Assembly (NCBI GenBank): GCA_029237695.1
Contig: CM055279.1
Location: 2,882,975 to 2,946,974 of the forward strand
Length of the DNA stretch: 64,000 nucleotides
Direction of reading: 5' to 3'
Origin: Conchocele bisecta
Lineage: Eukaryota > Mollusca > Bivalvia > Lucinida > Thyasiridae
A model generated the notes under the pieces. The model had not been told where the DNA came from and ran no database searches. It saw only the letters and a list, made by a program, of their open reading frames with translations. A program made the translations under genes and the position numbers. Positions 45,515-55,423 of this stretch are shown piece by piece (position 1 is the first letter of the stretch; every line of letters begins with the position of its first letter).

Positions 45515-46243
45515 ATGCCGAAAACCTACTTGTCTCCGAAAAACATGCGAGAAATTGTTTCCACCCGTGGAACGACCACAGCCCGCAACATCAAAAAGAA
45601 GTACGGAATTGGTGGCGCAAGACTCCAAAAAATTCTGGACGAAGCTAGTAGAGCAATTCCCGAAACTAGCAGTACAACACCCCTAGAAGAACCTCCCATT
45701 GCGAATGTAGACCCACCTGGTCCTCTAAAAGAACCTCCCCTTGCGAATACCCCTCTAGAAGGTGCCCGCCCAGTCGGCGAATCTACGCGTTTGCATTTCT
45801 TGGGGAACCGTTTGGATCGCAAGCTACTGGATGTGGAACTTCGTTTGGAGCGTTTGCTGGCGAATTTGGAGTCGTGTTTGGGGCTTCTAGAAGACCGTTT
45901 GGTGGAGGTTGGAACTAGCGCGTTTTCGGACACTGGTTCCGAGACTAGTGCATCCGAGGCTAGCGAGCCGAAATGCGAAAAAGACTTGGAGGTGCACGAC
46001 ATTTGGCGAACGATGGAGAATGCGAAGTGGTGTCTTGGGATTGCTTTCGCTGTGTATGCAGTTTGCAAACCATTGTTTCCATTTGTGTCTCTAGAGGCTT
46101 GTAGACTCTGGAAGAACAAACCAGATCCCCACGCCCAGTTCGTGCACTCCGCAAAACAGTCCGGTACGCCGAATGGGAAAAACGAAACTAGCGACTCCGT
46201 ACACCCTCCCTCTGGAGGGCGCGACCCTTTCCACATGCAGTAG
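45515..46243 (+). CDS. HTH-like element protein, right-arm copy (242 residues), unknown function
   Basis: ATG at 45515; the open frame extends upstream to 45215 but the left-arm counterpart begins at this Met. Residues 7-44 (NMREIVSTRGTTTARNIKKK, then YGIGGARLQKILDEA) have helix-turn-helix character. Residues 50-90 are a Pro/Glu-rich linker with repeated LEEPP/LKEPP motifs. Residues 95-135 are an amphipathic Leu-rich helix (LDRKLLDVELRLERLLANLE), likely for oligomerisation. A hydrophobic stretch near 185 (CLGIAFAVYAVCKPLF) is followed by a basic tail. No catalytic motif or family is recognised; a DNA-binding role is inferred. Confidence 0.6.
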   Translation: MPKTYLSPKNMREIVSTRGTTTARNIKKKYGIGGARLQKILDEASRAIPETSSTTPLEEPPIANVDPPGPLKEPPLANTPLEGARPVGESTRLHFLGNRLDRKLLDVELRLERLLANLESCLGLLEDRLVEVGTSAFSDTGSETSASEASEPKCEKDLEVHDIWRTMENAKWCLGIAFAVYAVCKPLFPFVSLEACRLWKNKPDPHAQFVHSAKQSGTPNGKNETSDSVHPPSGGRDPFHMQ

Positions 46244-46403
46244 CCATTTTGGAAAATATTCGAACCCTCCCTATTGGGAACTTCGATGTGGTCTAGATTT
46301 TGTTTTGCTCTTGGGAGACGATTTTTGTTCGACTTTCCCAATGTGGACAATTGGGTGGTGGTTCTACCTACTTTGGGGGCCAGTGGGGGGAATCCCCCTC
46401 TCT

Positions 46404-46760
46404 CTACAGATCTGTCCAATCGGTCTCGTCGTCGTCGTCGCTGTCGATGTTCGCTCCCTCGCGAGGTTTTCCATCCCGCAGTCTAGCCTCCAACTCTACC
46501 ACCCTCCTCTCCAGTACCAGGATCCTCTTCTTGGTCGCAGCCTTCTTCTTGCTACCCTCCGTGGTTCTATCTTCTGGCCCCTCGGGACACCTGTTCGAGC
46601 GATGTTGCCAGAGAGTCTTGTAGGTGGCAAACTTCCCTCCACATCCGGGACACTCTCTCGTGGGAGGCCTGCACGGGTTTTCTTGCGGTCCCTGTGCCTT
46701 CGAAGATTTGCGGGTTTGTCGAAACCCATTGCCGCATGTTTCGCATTCCTTGTATGGCAT
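46404..46760 (-). pseudogene. Zinc-finger/coiled-coil protein, right-arm copy with damaged first finger
   Basis: The reading starts at the same Met (46760) and ends with the same acidic tail. The first finger begins CETCGNGF but a local frameshift pair changes the following residues to RQTRKSSKAQGPQE before rejoining the frame at NPCRPPTRECPGCG. The His ligand and helix of finger 1 are lost. Finger 2, the coiled coil and the tail are intact. Confidence 0.6.
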
Positions 46761-46829
46761 TTTGGATCGATTTGGCAAAATTGTTTGTCTATTCCAATGG
46801 GAAACATATCTTCAATTGGGCGTTCGATT

Positions 46830-48065
46830 GTGGATGTGGTGAGGCGAGACCTCCGAGACTCTCCGTGCGGAATGGACTAGAACCCCCATCCACTATTGGA
46901 CCAAACGTCGTCTTTCGTACTACCAGTCCAGTTGTGGATACTCGTGTCCCAATTGTGGGTTTCTCGACCCAATTCTAGAGAGGTTTTCCAAGTTGTCTTT
47001 GTTCGAGTTGTCTTTTCCCCAAATGGGTGGTGGTAGGATTTCTGTTTGCCTCTTGGGAGGCGAATTTCTCCTACACTTTTCCCAAATACACAAATGGGTG
47101 GTAGGATATCTGTTTGCCTCTTGGGAGACGAATTCTTTCTACACTTTTTTCCCAAATGTGTCCAAATGGGTGGTAGGATTTCTGTTTGCCTCTTGGGAGA
47201 CGAATTCTTTCTACGGCACCAGCGCAATTGTGGATATCGTGTCCCAGTTGTGTATACTCGCGTCCCAATTGCGGATTTCTCGACCTTTTTCCCACTCTCG
47301 TATGCCATGGGTAGGTAGGTAGTACGATTGTGGATGTTTTCGTCCCAATGTGGATATATACGACAAGAGAAAATAGTGGCTCCATGCGGAATGGACTAGA
47401 ACCCATCCACTATTGGACCAAAACGTCGTCTTTCGTACTACCAGTCCCCAATTGTGGATATCGTTGTGTCCCAGTTCTGTTTGCCTCTTGGGAGACGAAT
47501 TTCTCCTACGGCACCAGGGCAATTGTGGATATCGTGTCCACTCGCGTCCCAATTGCGGATTTCTCGACCTTTTTCCCATGCATATTTTGGTGTGGTAGTA
47601 CGATTGTGGATGTTTTCGTCCCAATTGCGGATACGACTTTCCCAAAAATGGGATGTGTGTGTGCAATTCGTATCCACAATTGGGTGGTGGAACATTGTCG
47701 TCTGCCATTTCTGTTTGCCTCTTGGGAGACGAATTTCTCCTACACTTTTCCCAAATAGGGATGTGTGTGTGCAATTCGTATCCACAATTGGGTGGTGGAA
47801 CATTGTCGTCTGCCATTTCTGTTGGAGACGAATTCTTTCTACACTTTTCCCAAATAGGGATGTGTGTGCAATTCGTATCCACAATTGGGCGGTGGAACAT
47901 TGTCGTCTGCCATTTCTGTTTGCCTCTTGGGAGACAAATTCTTTCTACACTTTTCCCAAATAGGGATGTGTGTGCAATTCATATCCACAATTGGGCGATG
48001 GTATAATGTCTCAAAAGGGGTGTCTGTGAGCAATCTGTATCCACAATTGGGAGGTGGTATCATTT
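46830..48065. repeat. Right-arm subterminal repeats (inverse of left)
   Basis: Reverse-complement counterpart of 42604-43840, carrying the same CAATTGTGGATA, GACGAATT and CCTCTTGGGAGACGAAT motifs. Small length differences from the left arm (for example TCGTTGTGTCCC against TCGTGTCCC at about 47464) show that the arms have diverged slightly. Confidence 0.75.
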
Positions 48066-48199
48066 TGACTCCCTCTACACTACTTCAGCCCTGAAATTAG
48101 AATAACCGGACCTGGTGCCAGGTCCATACCACACCAATAAACCTAATCGTAGATTTACCAGTAAATCAAACGTGGCCGTGACCGGAGAACTGGGGCTTG

Positions 48200-48355
48200 A
48201 ATCATTTTCCAATTTCATCAAATGAAAATATTTGGGGATGTGATTTTTTCTGTTATTAATGAAAAAAGTACTTACATTTAAATATTTTTTATATTTAATA
48301 ATACGTTTAATAACCAAAAGTTTGTCGGCAGCAAAACGTGGAACAGACAGTAGTT
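48200..48355. repeat. Single arm of the 21053-type palindromic element
   Basis: GATTTTTTCTGTTATTAATG, AAAGTACTTACATTTAAATA and AGTTTGTCGGCAGCAAAACG, ending at GTGGAACAGACAGTAGTTAC, which runs directly into the 39-bp minisatellite. Confidence 0.65.
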
Positions 48356-49464
48356 ACATAGAGGATATTCCATGGTACATTGTGTACAGTAGTTACATAG
48401 TGGATATTCCATGGTACATTTTTGTACAGTAGTTACATAGAGGATATTCCATGGTACATTTTGTACAGTAGTTACATAGTGGATATTCATGGTACATTGT
48501 GTTCAGTAGTTACATAGAGGAGTTATTTCCATGGTACATTGTGTACAGTAGTTACATAGTGGATATTCCATGGTACATTGTGTCAGTAGTTACATAGAGG
48601 ATATTCCATTGGTAACATTGTGTACAGTAGTTACATAGTGGATATTCCATGGTACATTGTGTACAGTAGTTTACATAGTGGATATTCCTTCAAGGTACAA
48701 TTGTGTACAGTAGTTACATAGTGGATATTCCATGGTACATTGTGTACAGTAGTTACATAGTGGATATTCCATGGTACATTGTGTACAGTAGTTACCATAC
48801 GTGGATATTCCATGGGTACATTGTGTACATGTAGCTACTAGAGGATATTCCATGGTACATTTTGTACTAGTAGTTACATAGTGGATATTTCCATGGTACA
48901 TTGTGTACAGTACGTTACATAGAGGATATTCCATGGTACATTGTGTACAGTAGTTACATAGTGGATATTCCATGGTAACATTGTGTACAGTAGTTACAGA
49001 GGATTATTCCATGGTACATTTTGTACAGTAGTTACATAGTGGATATTCCATGGTACATTGTGTACAGTTAGATACATAGAGGATATTCCATTGGTACATT
49101 GTGTACAGTAGTTACATAGAGGATATTCCATGGTACATTGTGTACAGTTAGTTACATGTGGATATTCTATGGTACATTGTGTACAGTAGTTACATAGAGG
49201 ATATTTCCATGGTTAACATTGTGTACAGTAGTTACATAGTGGATATTCCATGGTAACATTGTGTACAGTAGTTACATAGAGGATATTCCATGGTACATTG
49301 TGTACAGTAGTTACATAGTGGAATATTCCATGGTACATTGTGTACAGTAGTTACATAGAGGATATTCCATGGTACATTGTGTACAGTAGTTACATAGTGG
49401 ATATTCCATGGTACATTGTGTACAGTAGTTACATAGTGGATATTCCATGGTACATTGTGTACAG
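48343..49464. repeat. 39-bp minisatellite, block 1 (about 28 units)
   Basis: Unit: ACAGTAGTTACATAGTGGAT plus ATTCCATGGTACATTGTGT, with a GTGGAT/GAGGAT variant. The part before about 49310 is peppered with one-base indels; the last units are clean. It is split from block 2 by a transposon. Confidence 0.9.
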
Positions 49465-49466
49465 TA

Positions 49467-50373
49467 CAGTCGAACTTCGATGGGTCGAACCCTGGTAAAC
49501 TCGTTAGCCATGCTTGCCTCGAACTAGCCTTTAGGTCCCGGCAGAATTCCTATATAAATACGTTAAAACTACCCGGTATAGGTCGAACTTGTGAAAGTCG
49601 AACAACCCTCAATGCCTCGAATCGCTGTACGCCCGGTCATGTATAAATCCACTATAAACACCACAAAAACTCGAACATGTCAGACGATTGTCTCCAGACT
49701 AGTTGATTGACTTTCACACCTATTGTTAACCGGTTGTCAAACAAATCTCAAGTGGTCATTTGAGCGTATACAATAACGGCAGTCGTGACCAGCATACGTG
49801 GTAATTATGCATTGACCAATGTCGGCGAAGTTGTTAGTTAATTAAAGTGGTAATTTATGGGACTGGGTTCCATGTGATAGTAAATTATGATCTGCAGTGA
49901 ATGTGGTTCCGGGTCCGAAGTAGTGATGGAGCGACTGGGCATGCCTCTATTGATTTATCAGTGTATGACGAGCGATGTAATTTTATACCTACAAGCATGC
50001 GCATCATTTTATGGCAAATACATATTCACTCACAAAGATTTATATTTGATTAGATAAATATTTGTCATGAAATTACGCAAATGCCAATAGGTACAAAATC
50101 AGAGATGCTTTCATATTTCGTAATCATTTTCTGTTGTTCTCATGTTCTAATGCTAATAAATGTTAATAAACGACTATGACAATCAACCGTAAATGCAAAT
50201 GTAAGCGCATTTATATGAAACAACGTGTCGTAATGACGACTTGTTTCACTTAGTACACTGACCAACTCGTAGATCTGAAATGGTTACAGTAGAAAATCCC
50301 GATGGGTCGAACAACGGATGGGTCGAACTAAAACTTAACCCCGCAGGCTGTTCGACCCATCGAAGTTCGACTG
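49467..50373. mobile_element. TA-flanked TIR element (907 bp) inserted in the minisatellite
   Basis: Left CAGTCGAACTTCGATGGGTC (continuing GAAC) and right end, its exact reverse complement (24 bp in all), are flanked by TA at 49465-49466 and 50374-50375. Removing the element and one TA restores a normal minisatellite unit. TA target and CAGT start fit a non-autonomous Tc1/mariner/pogo-type element. The interior has GGTCGAAC-like subterminal motifs but no transposase ORF. Confidence 0.85.
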
Positions 50374-50890
50374 TAGTTACATAGTGGATATTCCATGGTA
50401 CATTGTGTACAGTAGTTACATAGAGGATATTCCATGGTACATTGTGTACAGTAGTTACATAGTGGATATTCCATGGTACATTGTGTACAGTAGTTACATA
50501 GAGGATATTCCATGGTACATTGTGTACAGTAGTTACATAGAGGATATTCCATGGTACATTTTGTACAGTAGTTACATAGAGGATATTCCATGGTACATTG
50601 TGTACAGTAGTTACATAGTGGATATTCCATGGTACATTGTGTACAGTAGTTACATAGTGGATATTCCATGGTACATGTGTACAGTAGTTACATAGTGGAT
50701 ATTCCATGGTACATTGTGTACAGTAGTTACATAGAGGATATTCCATGGTACATTTTGTACAGTAGTTACATAGAGGTATTCCATGGTACATTGTGTACAG
50801 TAGTTACATAGTGGATATTCCATGGTACATTGTGTACAGTAGTTACATAGAGGATATTCCATCGTACATTTTGTACAGTAGTTACATTTC
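50374..50890. repeat. 39-bp minisatellite, block 2 (about 13 units)
   Basis: Continuation of block 1 with the same unit and few indels, ending at GTACAGTAGTTACATTTCCG. Confidence 0.9.
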
Positions 50891-50922
50891 CGTAATACAA
50901 TTTCTCTTACCAATATTTTTGT

Positions 50923-51110
50923 TTAACCCTTAAAATTTGAGAAACTAAAATTGTTTTCTTCTGTTGTTTTATAATTTATTGTCGTCTTTCTCAACAAAAA
51001 CATGGTTTGATAGTGCTTTAGAATCATTTCCATTGGAAATGATTCTAAAGTGCTGGGGAACCCATGTTTTTGATAGCAGATAAAAATGGAAAATGAAAAA
51101 AATAACCAGC
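50923..51110. mobile_element. TTAA-type palindromic MITE, right end eroded
   Basis: Starts TTAACCCTTAAAATTTG. The central TAGAATCATTTCCATTGG / AAATGATTCTAAAGTGCT palindrome and GATAAAAATGGAAAATG follow; the right terminus is not clear. Confidence 0.6.
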
Positions 51111-51191
51111 AAAGCCATAAAAAATTCCCATCACCCGACCGACCTGCTAAAATCAGCTAGATTCAAATAATTATATTGCTGATTTTTAAAA

Positions 51192-51400
51192 ACTAGATGG
51201 CCGCGCCTGCATGTCGCGCCTTGGGGTGAGGCATGGACACTAAAAAAAGAGATATAGTATAACGAAAAACTTTAACCATAAAACTTTAACCATAAAACTT
51301 TAACCAAAAACTTTAACAGGACACACGTACGTACGTACGCCAAAGTGCCGACTATATCGCGCTTTCCGCAAGCGGGCGCGACAAAAATTGGGTTTGTCCC
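51192..51400 (+). mobile_element. C element (free-standing copy)
   Basis: Begins ACTAGATGGCCGCGCCTGCA then TGTCGCGCCTTGGGG, contains repeated AACTTTAACCATAAA, and ends CGCGCTTTCCGCAAGCGGGC then GCGAC. TGTCGCGCC and GGGCGCGACA are inverted subterminal repeats. The same element is nested inside both B elements (52831, 59391) and remnants occur at 32802. Confidence 0.65.
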
Positions 51401-51445
51401 GGTGTCTACCCATGGTCAATACATTAGCCCGATTTGAAATTAAAA

Positions 51446-51765
51446 ACAAGAAATGCGTCTGTCGAACGCGGATGCCACCTGCAGCATATTTGAGAAACTG
51501 TGACAAAGTGGTTAACCGAAAAGTGTGACAGACGGACGGACGGACGTTCTTACAGTACTATACTTATGTGGCTTATCACATGTTAAATATTAGCCACATA
51601 AAACGGTTGTTTAGGTGGCTAATTGTAACCAACCCTATCCTTTACCAAGTCCATAACCCTGTGGGGCTAGCCACATAAGTACCCTAATGTGTGCCCGGAC
51701 GGACGGACAGACGGACGGACGGTCCAAACACTATATGCCACCCGTTTCTTCGAAACCCGGTGGCA
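51446..51765 (+). mobile_element. Short HINE-like element
   Basis: Starts ACAAGAAATGCGTCTGTCGA and ends with a hairpin (CCGTTTCTTCGAAACCCGG) and GGTGGCAT before an A run. It contains CGGACGGACG simple repeats and the TGTGGCTA block shared with 10451-10904. Confidence 0.6.
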
Positions 51766-51869
51766 TAAAAAAGAATTTTCCTACCTCCCTACCCAACTTG
51801 AAAATGCAGGGTCGGGAGATGAGAAATCCTATTTAATTGTGGCCCAGATGACAACATTTCATAACCTAC

Positions 51870-52018
51870 CATAATTTCCTGCAATAGAATCGCGTGGCCA
51901 TCTCCATCTGTTGTTTCTCGTGTTCTCGTTCCCGTTTTCGTCTTCGTACAAACGTCGTCCACACCCGCGCCACTCGCCGAGCCAACAAGTGTTGGTAACA
52001 CTCGCCCGCGATCACGAC
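51870..52018 (-). CDS. SFI1-like gene, internal exon
   Basis: 149 bp between acceptor GTTGTTGTAG and donor GTAGGT. In phase it reads VVIAGECYQHLLARRVARVW then TTFVRRRKREREHEKQQM and ends EMATRFYCRKL, with two bases left for the next codon, matching the single base at the start of 40893-40758. A strongly basic Trp-containing helix, typical of the rest of the gene. The shorter ORF in another frame here is a shadow. Confidence 0.7.
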
Positions 52019-52674
52019 CTACAACAACGGTGATGAAACAGTGCAGACTGGGACTGAGAAATATAGAATAGAATTAAAATATGGTTGATGATAAAGCAGT
52101 ATTGGAAGTTTCAAGTCAATTCGATTTATGGTTGCATAGATAATGGGTACCTGAAAACTTTAATGCAAATCTTACGAATGGACAGACGGACGTACCAACA
52201 TTTTGGGTCCATGGGGTATTTCCATTGTTTGAAGAACAAAGAAAAAGCCCCTAAACATCAATAGAATTTATATGAGCTTACGGAGTAAATCAAAGGAATC
52301 TTTTGTGTTAGGCCTCGCCCCTAACCTCTTAAACCGCCGGACATTGGCCCGGACATACAAACACTATATACCCGTAGACATACTTCATATGTCGGTATAA
52401 AAATAGAAACTAATTGAGCATCATTCTTGTAATTTACAGGTTTTTATAACAATTTAAAACACTGATAATTGAATGTTGGAAATTTGTCAGAAAATGAAGT
52501 TTCATGTCCAGTAGCCGATTTCATAAAAATTGCAAAGTATACTTTAATATCTAGCAATATATACTTTTCCCAAAATGCATTATTTCACATAGAACTAACC
52601 ACTGCATGTCATATATTTGATGATTGAAATTATGTGGAATTATTATACTGAATATATATAAATTCAGTATAATA
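52019..52674. other. Intron, no other gene seen
   Basis: AT-rich; a GGACAGACGGACG motif at about 52183 is the only recognisable piece of repeat. Confidence 0.35.
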
Positions 52675-52744
52675 ACAAGAGTTGTCAGAAGACAACGAAG
52701 CTCGCCTGTTGGCAGCCTTCACTCAAACTTGGCACAGTTATATA

Positions 52745-55423
52745 ACAAGAAACGAGGCAAAGCCACGAAGGCCAGGTTTTTTCCAAGCATAGACACTTGG
52801 ATAACATAATTAATTACCCACTTTTTGTAGACTAGATGGCCGTGGCCTGCATGTCGCGCCTTGGGGCGAGGCATGGACACTAAAAAAATAGATATAGTAG
52901 ATGGAAAAAGTTTAACCAAAAAACTTTAACCGGACACACGGACGAACGGACGGACGTATGCCAAAATGCCGCCGACGATATCGCGCTTTCGCAAGCAGGT
53001 GTGACAATGATGATAAACACCCATGTGAAGTATCAAGGTATTGGGTGAAGCAGTTGCAGAGATATAGTACACGAAAAAACTTTAACAAAAAAATTCAAAG
53101 TAATTTGAACTTGACATAGGGCACAGGATCGCGCTTTCCACAAGCAGGTGCGACAATGATGATAAACACCCATGTGAAGTATCAAGGTATTGGGTGAAGC
53201 AGTCGCAGAGATATAGTACACGAAAAAACTTTAACAAAAAAATTCAAAGTAATTTGAACTTGACATAGGGCACAGGATCGCGCTTTCCGCAAGCAGGTGC
53301 GACAATGATGATAAACACCCATGTGAAGTATCAAGGTATTGGGTGAAGCAGTCGCAGAGATATAGTACACGAAAAAACTTTAACAAAAAAATTCAAAGTA
53401 AATTTGAACTTGACATAGGGCACAGGATCGCGCTTTCCCGCAAGCAGGTGCGACAATGATGATAAACACCATGTGAAGTATCAAGGTATTGGGTGAAGCA
53501 GTTGCAGAGATATACTACACAAAAAAACTTTAACAAAAAAATTCAAAGTAATTTGACCTTGACATTGGGCACAGGATCGCGCTTTCCGCAAGCAGGTGCA
53601 ACAATGATGATAAACACCCATGTGAAGTATCAAGGTATTGGGTGAAACAGTTGCAGAGACATAGTACACGAAAAAACTTTAACAAAAAAATTCAAAGTAA
53701 TTTGAACTTGACATAGGGCACAGGATCGCGCTTTCCGCAAGGTGCGACAATGATGATAAACACCCATGTGAAGTATCAAGGTATTGGGTGAAGCAGTTGC
53801 AGAGATATAGTACACAAAAAAACTTTAACAACAAAATTCAAAGTAATTTGACCTTGGGCACAGGATCGCGCTTTCCGCAAGCAGGTGCAACAATGATGAT
53901 AAACACCCATGTGAAGTATCAAGGTATTGGGTGAAGCAGTTGCAGAGATATAGTACACGAAAAAACTTTAACAAAAAATTCAAAGTAATTTGACCTTGAC
54001 ATTGGGCACAGGATCGAGCTTTCCGCAAGCAGGTGCGACAATGATGATAAACAGCCATGTGAAGTATCAAGGTATTGGGTGAAGCAGTTGCAGAGATATA
54101 GTGCACGAAAAAACTTTAACAAAAAAAATTCAAAGTAATTTGACCTTGACATTGGGCACAGGATTGCGCTTTCCGCAAGCAGGTGCGACAATGAGGATAA
54201 ACACCCATGTGAAGTAATTTGACCTTGACATTGGGCACAGGATCGAGCTTTCCGCAAGCAGGTGCGACAATGATGATAAACAGCCATGTGAAGTATCAAG
54301 GTATTGGGTGAAGCAGTTGCAGAGATATAGTGCACGAAAAAACTTTAACAAAAAAATTCAAAGTAATTTGACCTTGACATTGGGCACAGGATTGCGCTTT
54401 CCGCAAGCAGGTGCGACAATGAGGATAAACACCCATGTGAAGTAATTTGACCTTGACATTGGGCACAGGATCGAGCTTTCCGCAAGCAGGTGCGACAATG
54501 ATGATAAACAGCCATGTGAAGTATCAAGGTATTGGGTGAAGCAGTTGCAGAGATATAGTACACGAAAAAACTTTAACAAAAAAAATTCAAAGTAATTTGA
54601 CCTTGACATTGGGCACAGGGGCCGCACGGTTGGGGGTTAGAATGAAAATATGGATGATGATAAACACCCATGTGAAGTTTCAAGGTAATGGGCGAAGCAG
54701 ATGCAGAGATATAGTATAACGAAAAAGTTTTAACCAAAAAACTCTAACCAGACGTACGTTAAAAAGTTAACGTTGAAAATGGCTAAGTCAATTACGTAGA
54801 AATAATAGGTGAAGGTAAAAAAATGGTGGTCACATGTTGGATAGTTGTATGTGGTAGGCACCCCTTGGTTATGAAGCTGTGAAAGTTTGGTGGTCCTAAG
54901 TGGTACAGTACCAAAGAAATGGACTTAAACACGAAAACTTAACATTGTAAACGCGAAAACTTAACATTGGAAATGGCTAAGTCGACTGCGCGGAAAAAAT
55001 GGGTGAAGTTAAAAAAAAAAGTAACATGTCGGATAGTGATATGTGGTGGGTACCCCTTGATTATGAAGCTGTGAAAGTTTGGTGGTCCTAGGTGGTACAG
55101 TACCAAAGAAATGGATTTAAACACGAAAACTTAACATTGTAAACGCGAAAACTTAACATTGAAAATGGCTAAGTCGACTACGCGGAAAAAATGGGTCAAG
55201 TTAAAAAAAAAGTAACATGTTGGATAGTGATATGTGGTGGGCACCCCTTGATTATGAAGCTGTGAAAGTTTGGTGGTCCTAGGTGGTACAGTAACAAAGA
55301 AATGGACTCAAACACGAAAACTTAACATTGATTGTGGACGCCTTCCGCCGCCGCCCGCCGCCCGCCCGCCCGCCCGGCTTTCGCCAATCCAATAGCCTGG
55401 ATTTTTTTTCCAAAAACCTGGCT
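52745..55423 (+). mobile_element. HINE-like element B nested in A
   Basis: Starts ACAAGAAACGAGGCAAAGCC with GGCCAGGTTTTTTCC; ends TTTCCAAAAACCTGGCT. GCCAGGTTTTT/AAAACCTGGC are inverted subterminal repeats. Contains a 148-bp array (52990-54620, about 10 units with GGTATTGGGTGAAGCAGTTG), a 180-bp array (54720-55330, about 3.5 units with GTGGTCCTAGGTGGTACAGT) and a CCGCCCGCCCGCC tract (55342-55380). Confidence 0.65.
52831..53007 (+). mobile_element. C element nested in B
   Basis: ACTAGATGGCCGTGGCCTGC to the CGCTTTCGCAAGCAGGTGTG end. The end of C (GCGCTTTCCGCAAGCAGGTG) is included in every 148-bp unit to its right, so the array grew after C inserted. Confidence 0.6.

Larger units (their letters stand above)
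42584..48084. mobile_element. Giant palindromic mobile element with paired gene copies (5.5 kb)
   Basis: The left end AGTAGTATAGAGGGAGTCAA and right end, reverse complement AGTAGTGTAGAGGGAGTCAA, begin two arms of about 2.7 kb (42584-45300 and 45395-48084) that are reverse complements throughout, around a 94-bp loop. The flanking direct repeat TCAGC (42579-42583, 48085-48089) lies in a SINE whose two halves rejoin exactly if the element and one TCAGC copy are removed, so it is a genuine insertion. Per arm the order from the end is: subterminal repeats, zinc-finger gene pointing inwards, HTH-like gene pointing outwards; the genes converge within each arm. No transposase (DDE, Tyr, Ser, HUH), integrase, polymerase or RT motif was recognised. 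The 5-bp duplication and AG...CT ends do not by themselves assign a superfamily. Confidence 0.85.

Noticed and set aside
42584..48084. Assignment of the palindromic element to Polinton/Maverick because of AG...CT ends
   Set aside because: The duplication is 5 bp rather than 6, and no polymerase, integrase, protease or packaging gene is present.
50246..50913. Long frames encoding repeated YCTQCTMEYPLCN-type peptides
   Set aside because: 39 bp is divisible by three, so any frame without a stop in the unit stays open; no start context, and the same array elsewhere is full of indels.
53033..54627. Multiple minus-strand frames with repeated cysteine-rich peptides
   Set aside because: They come from the 148-bp tandem array inside a HINE-like element and break with each indel.
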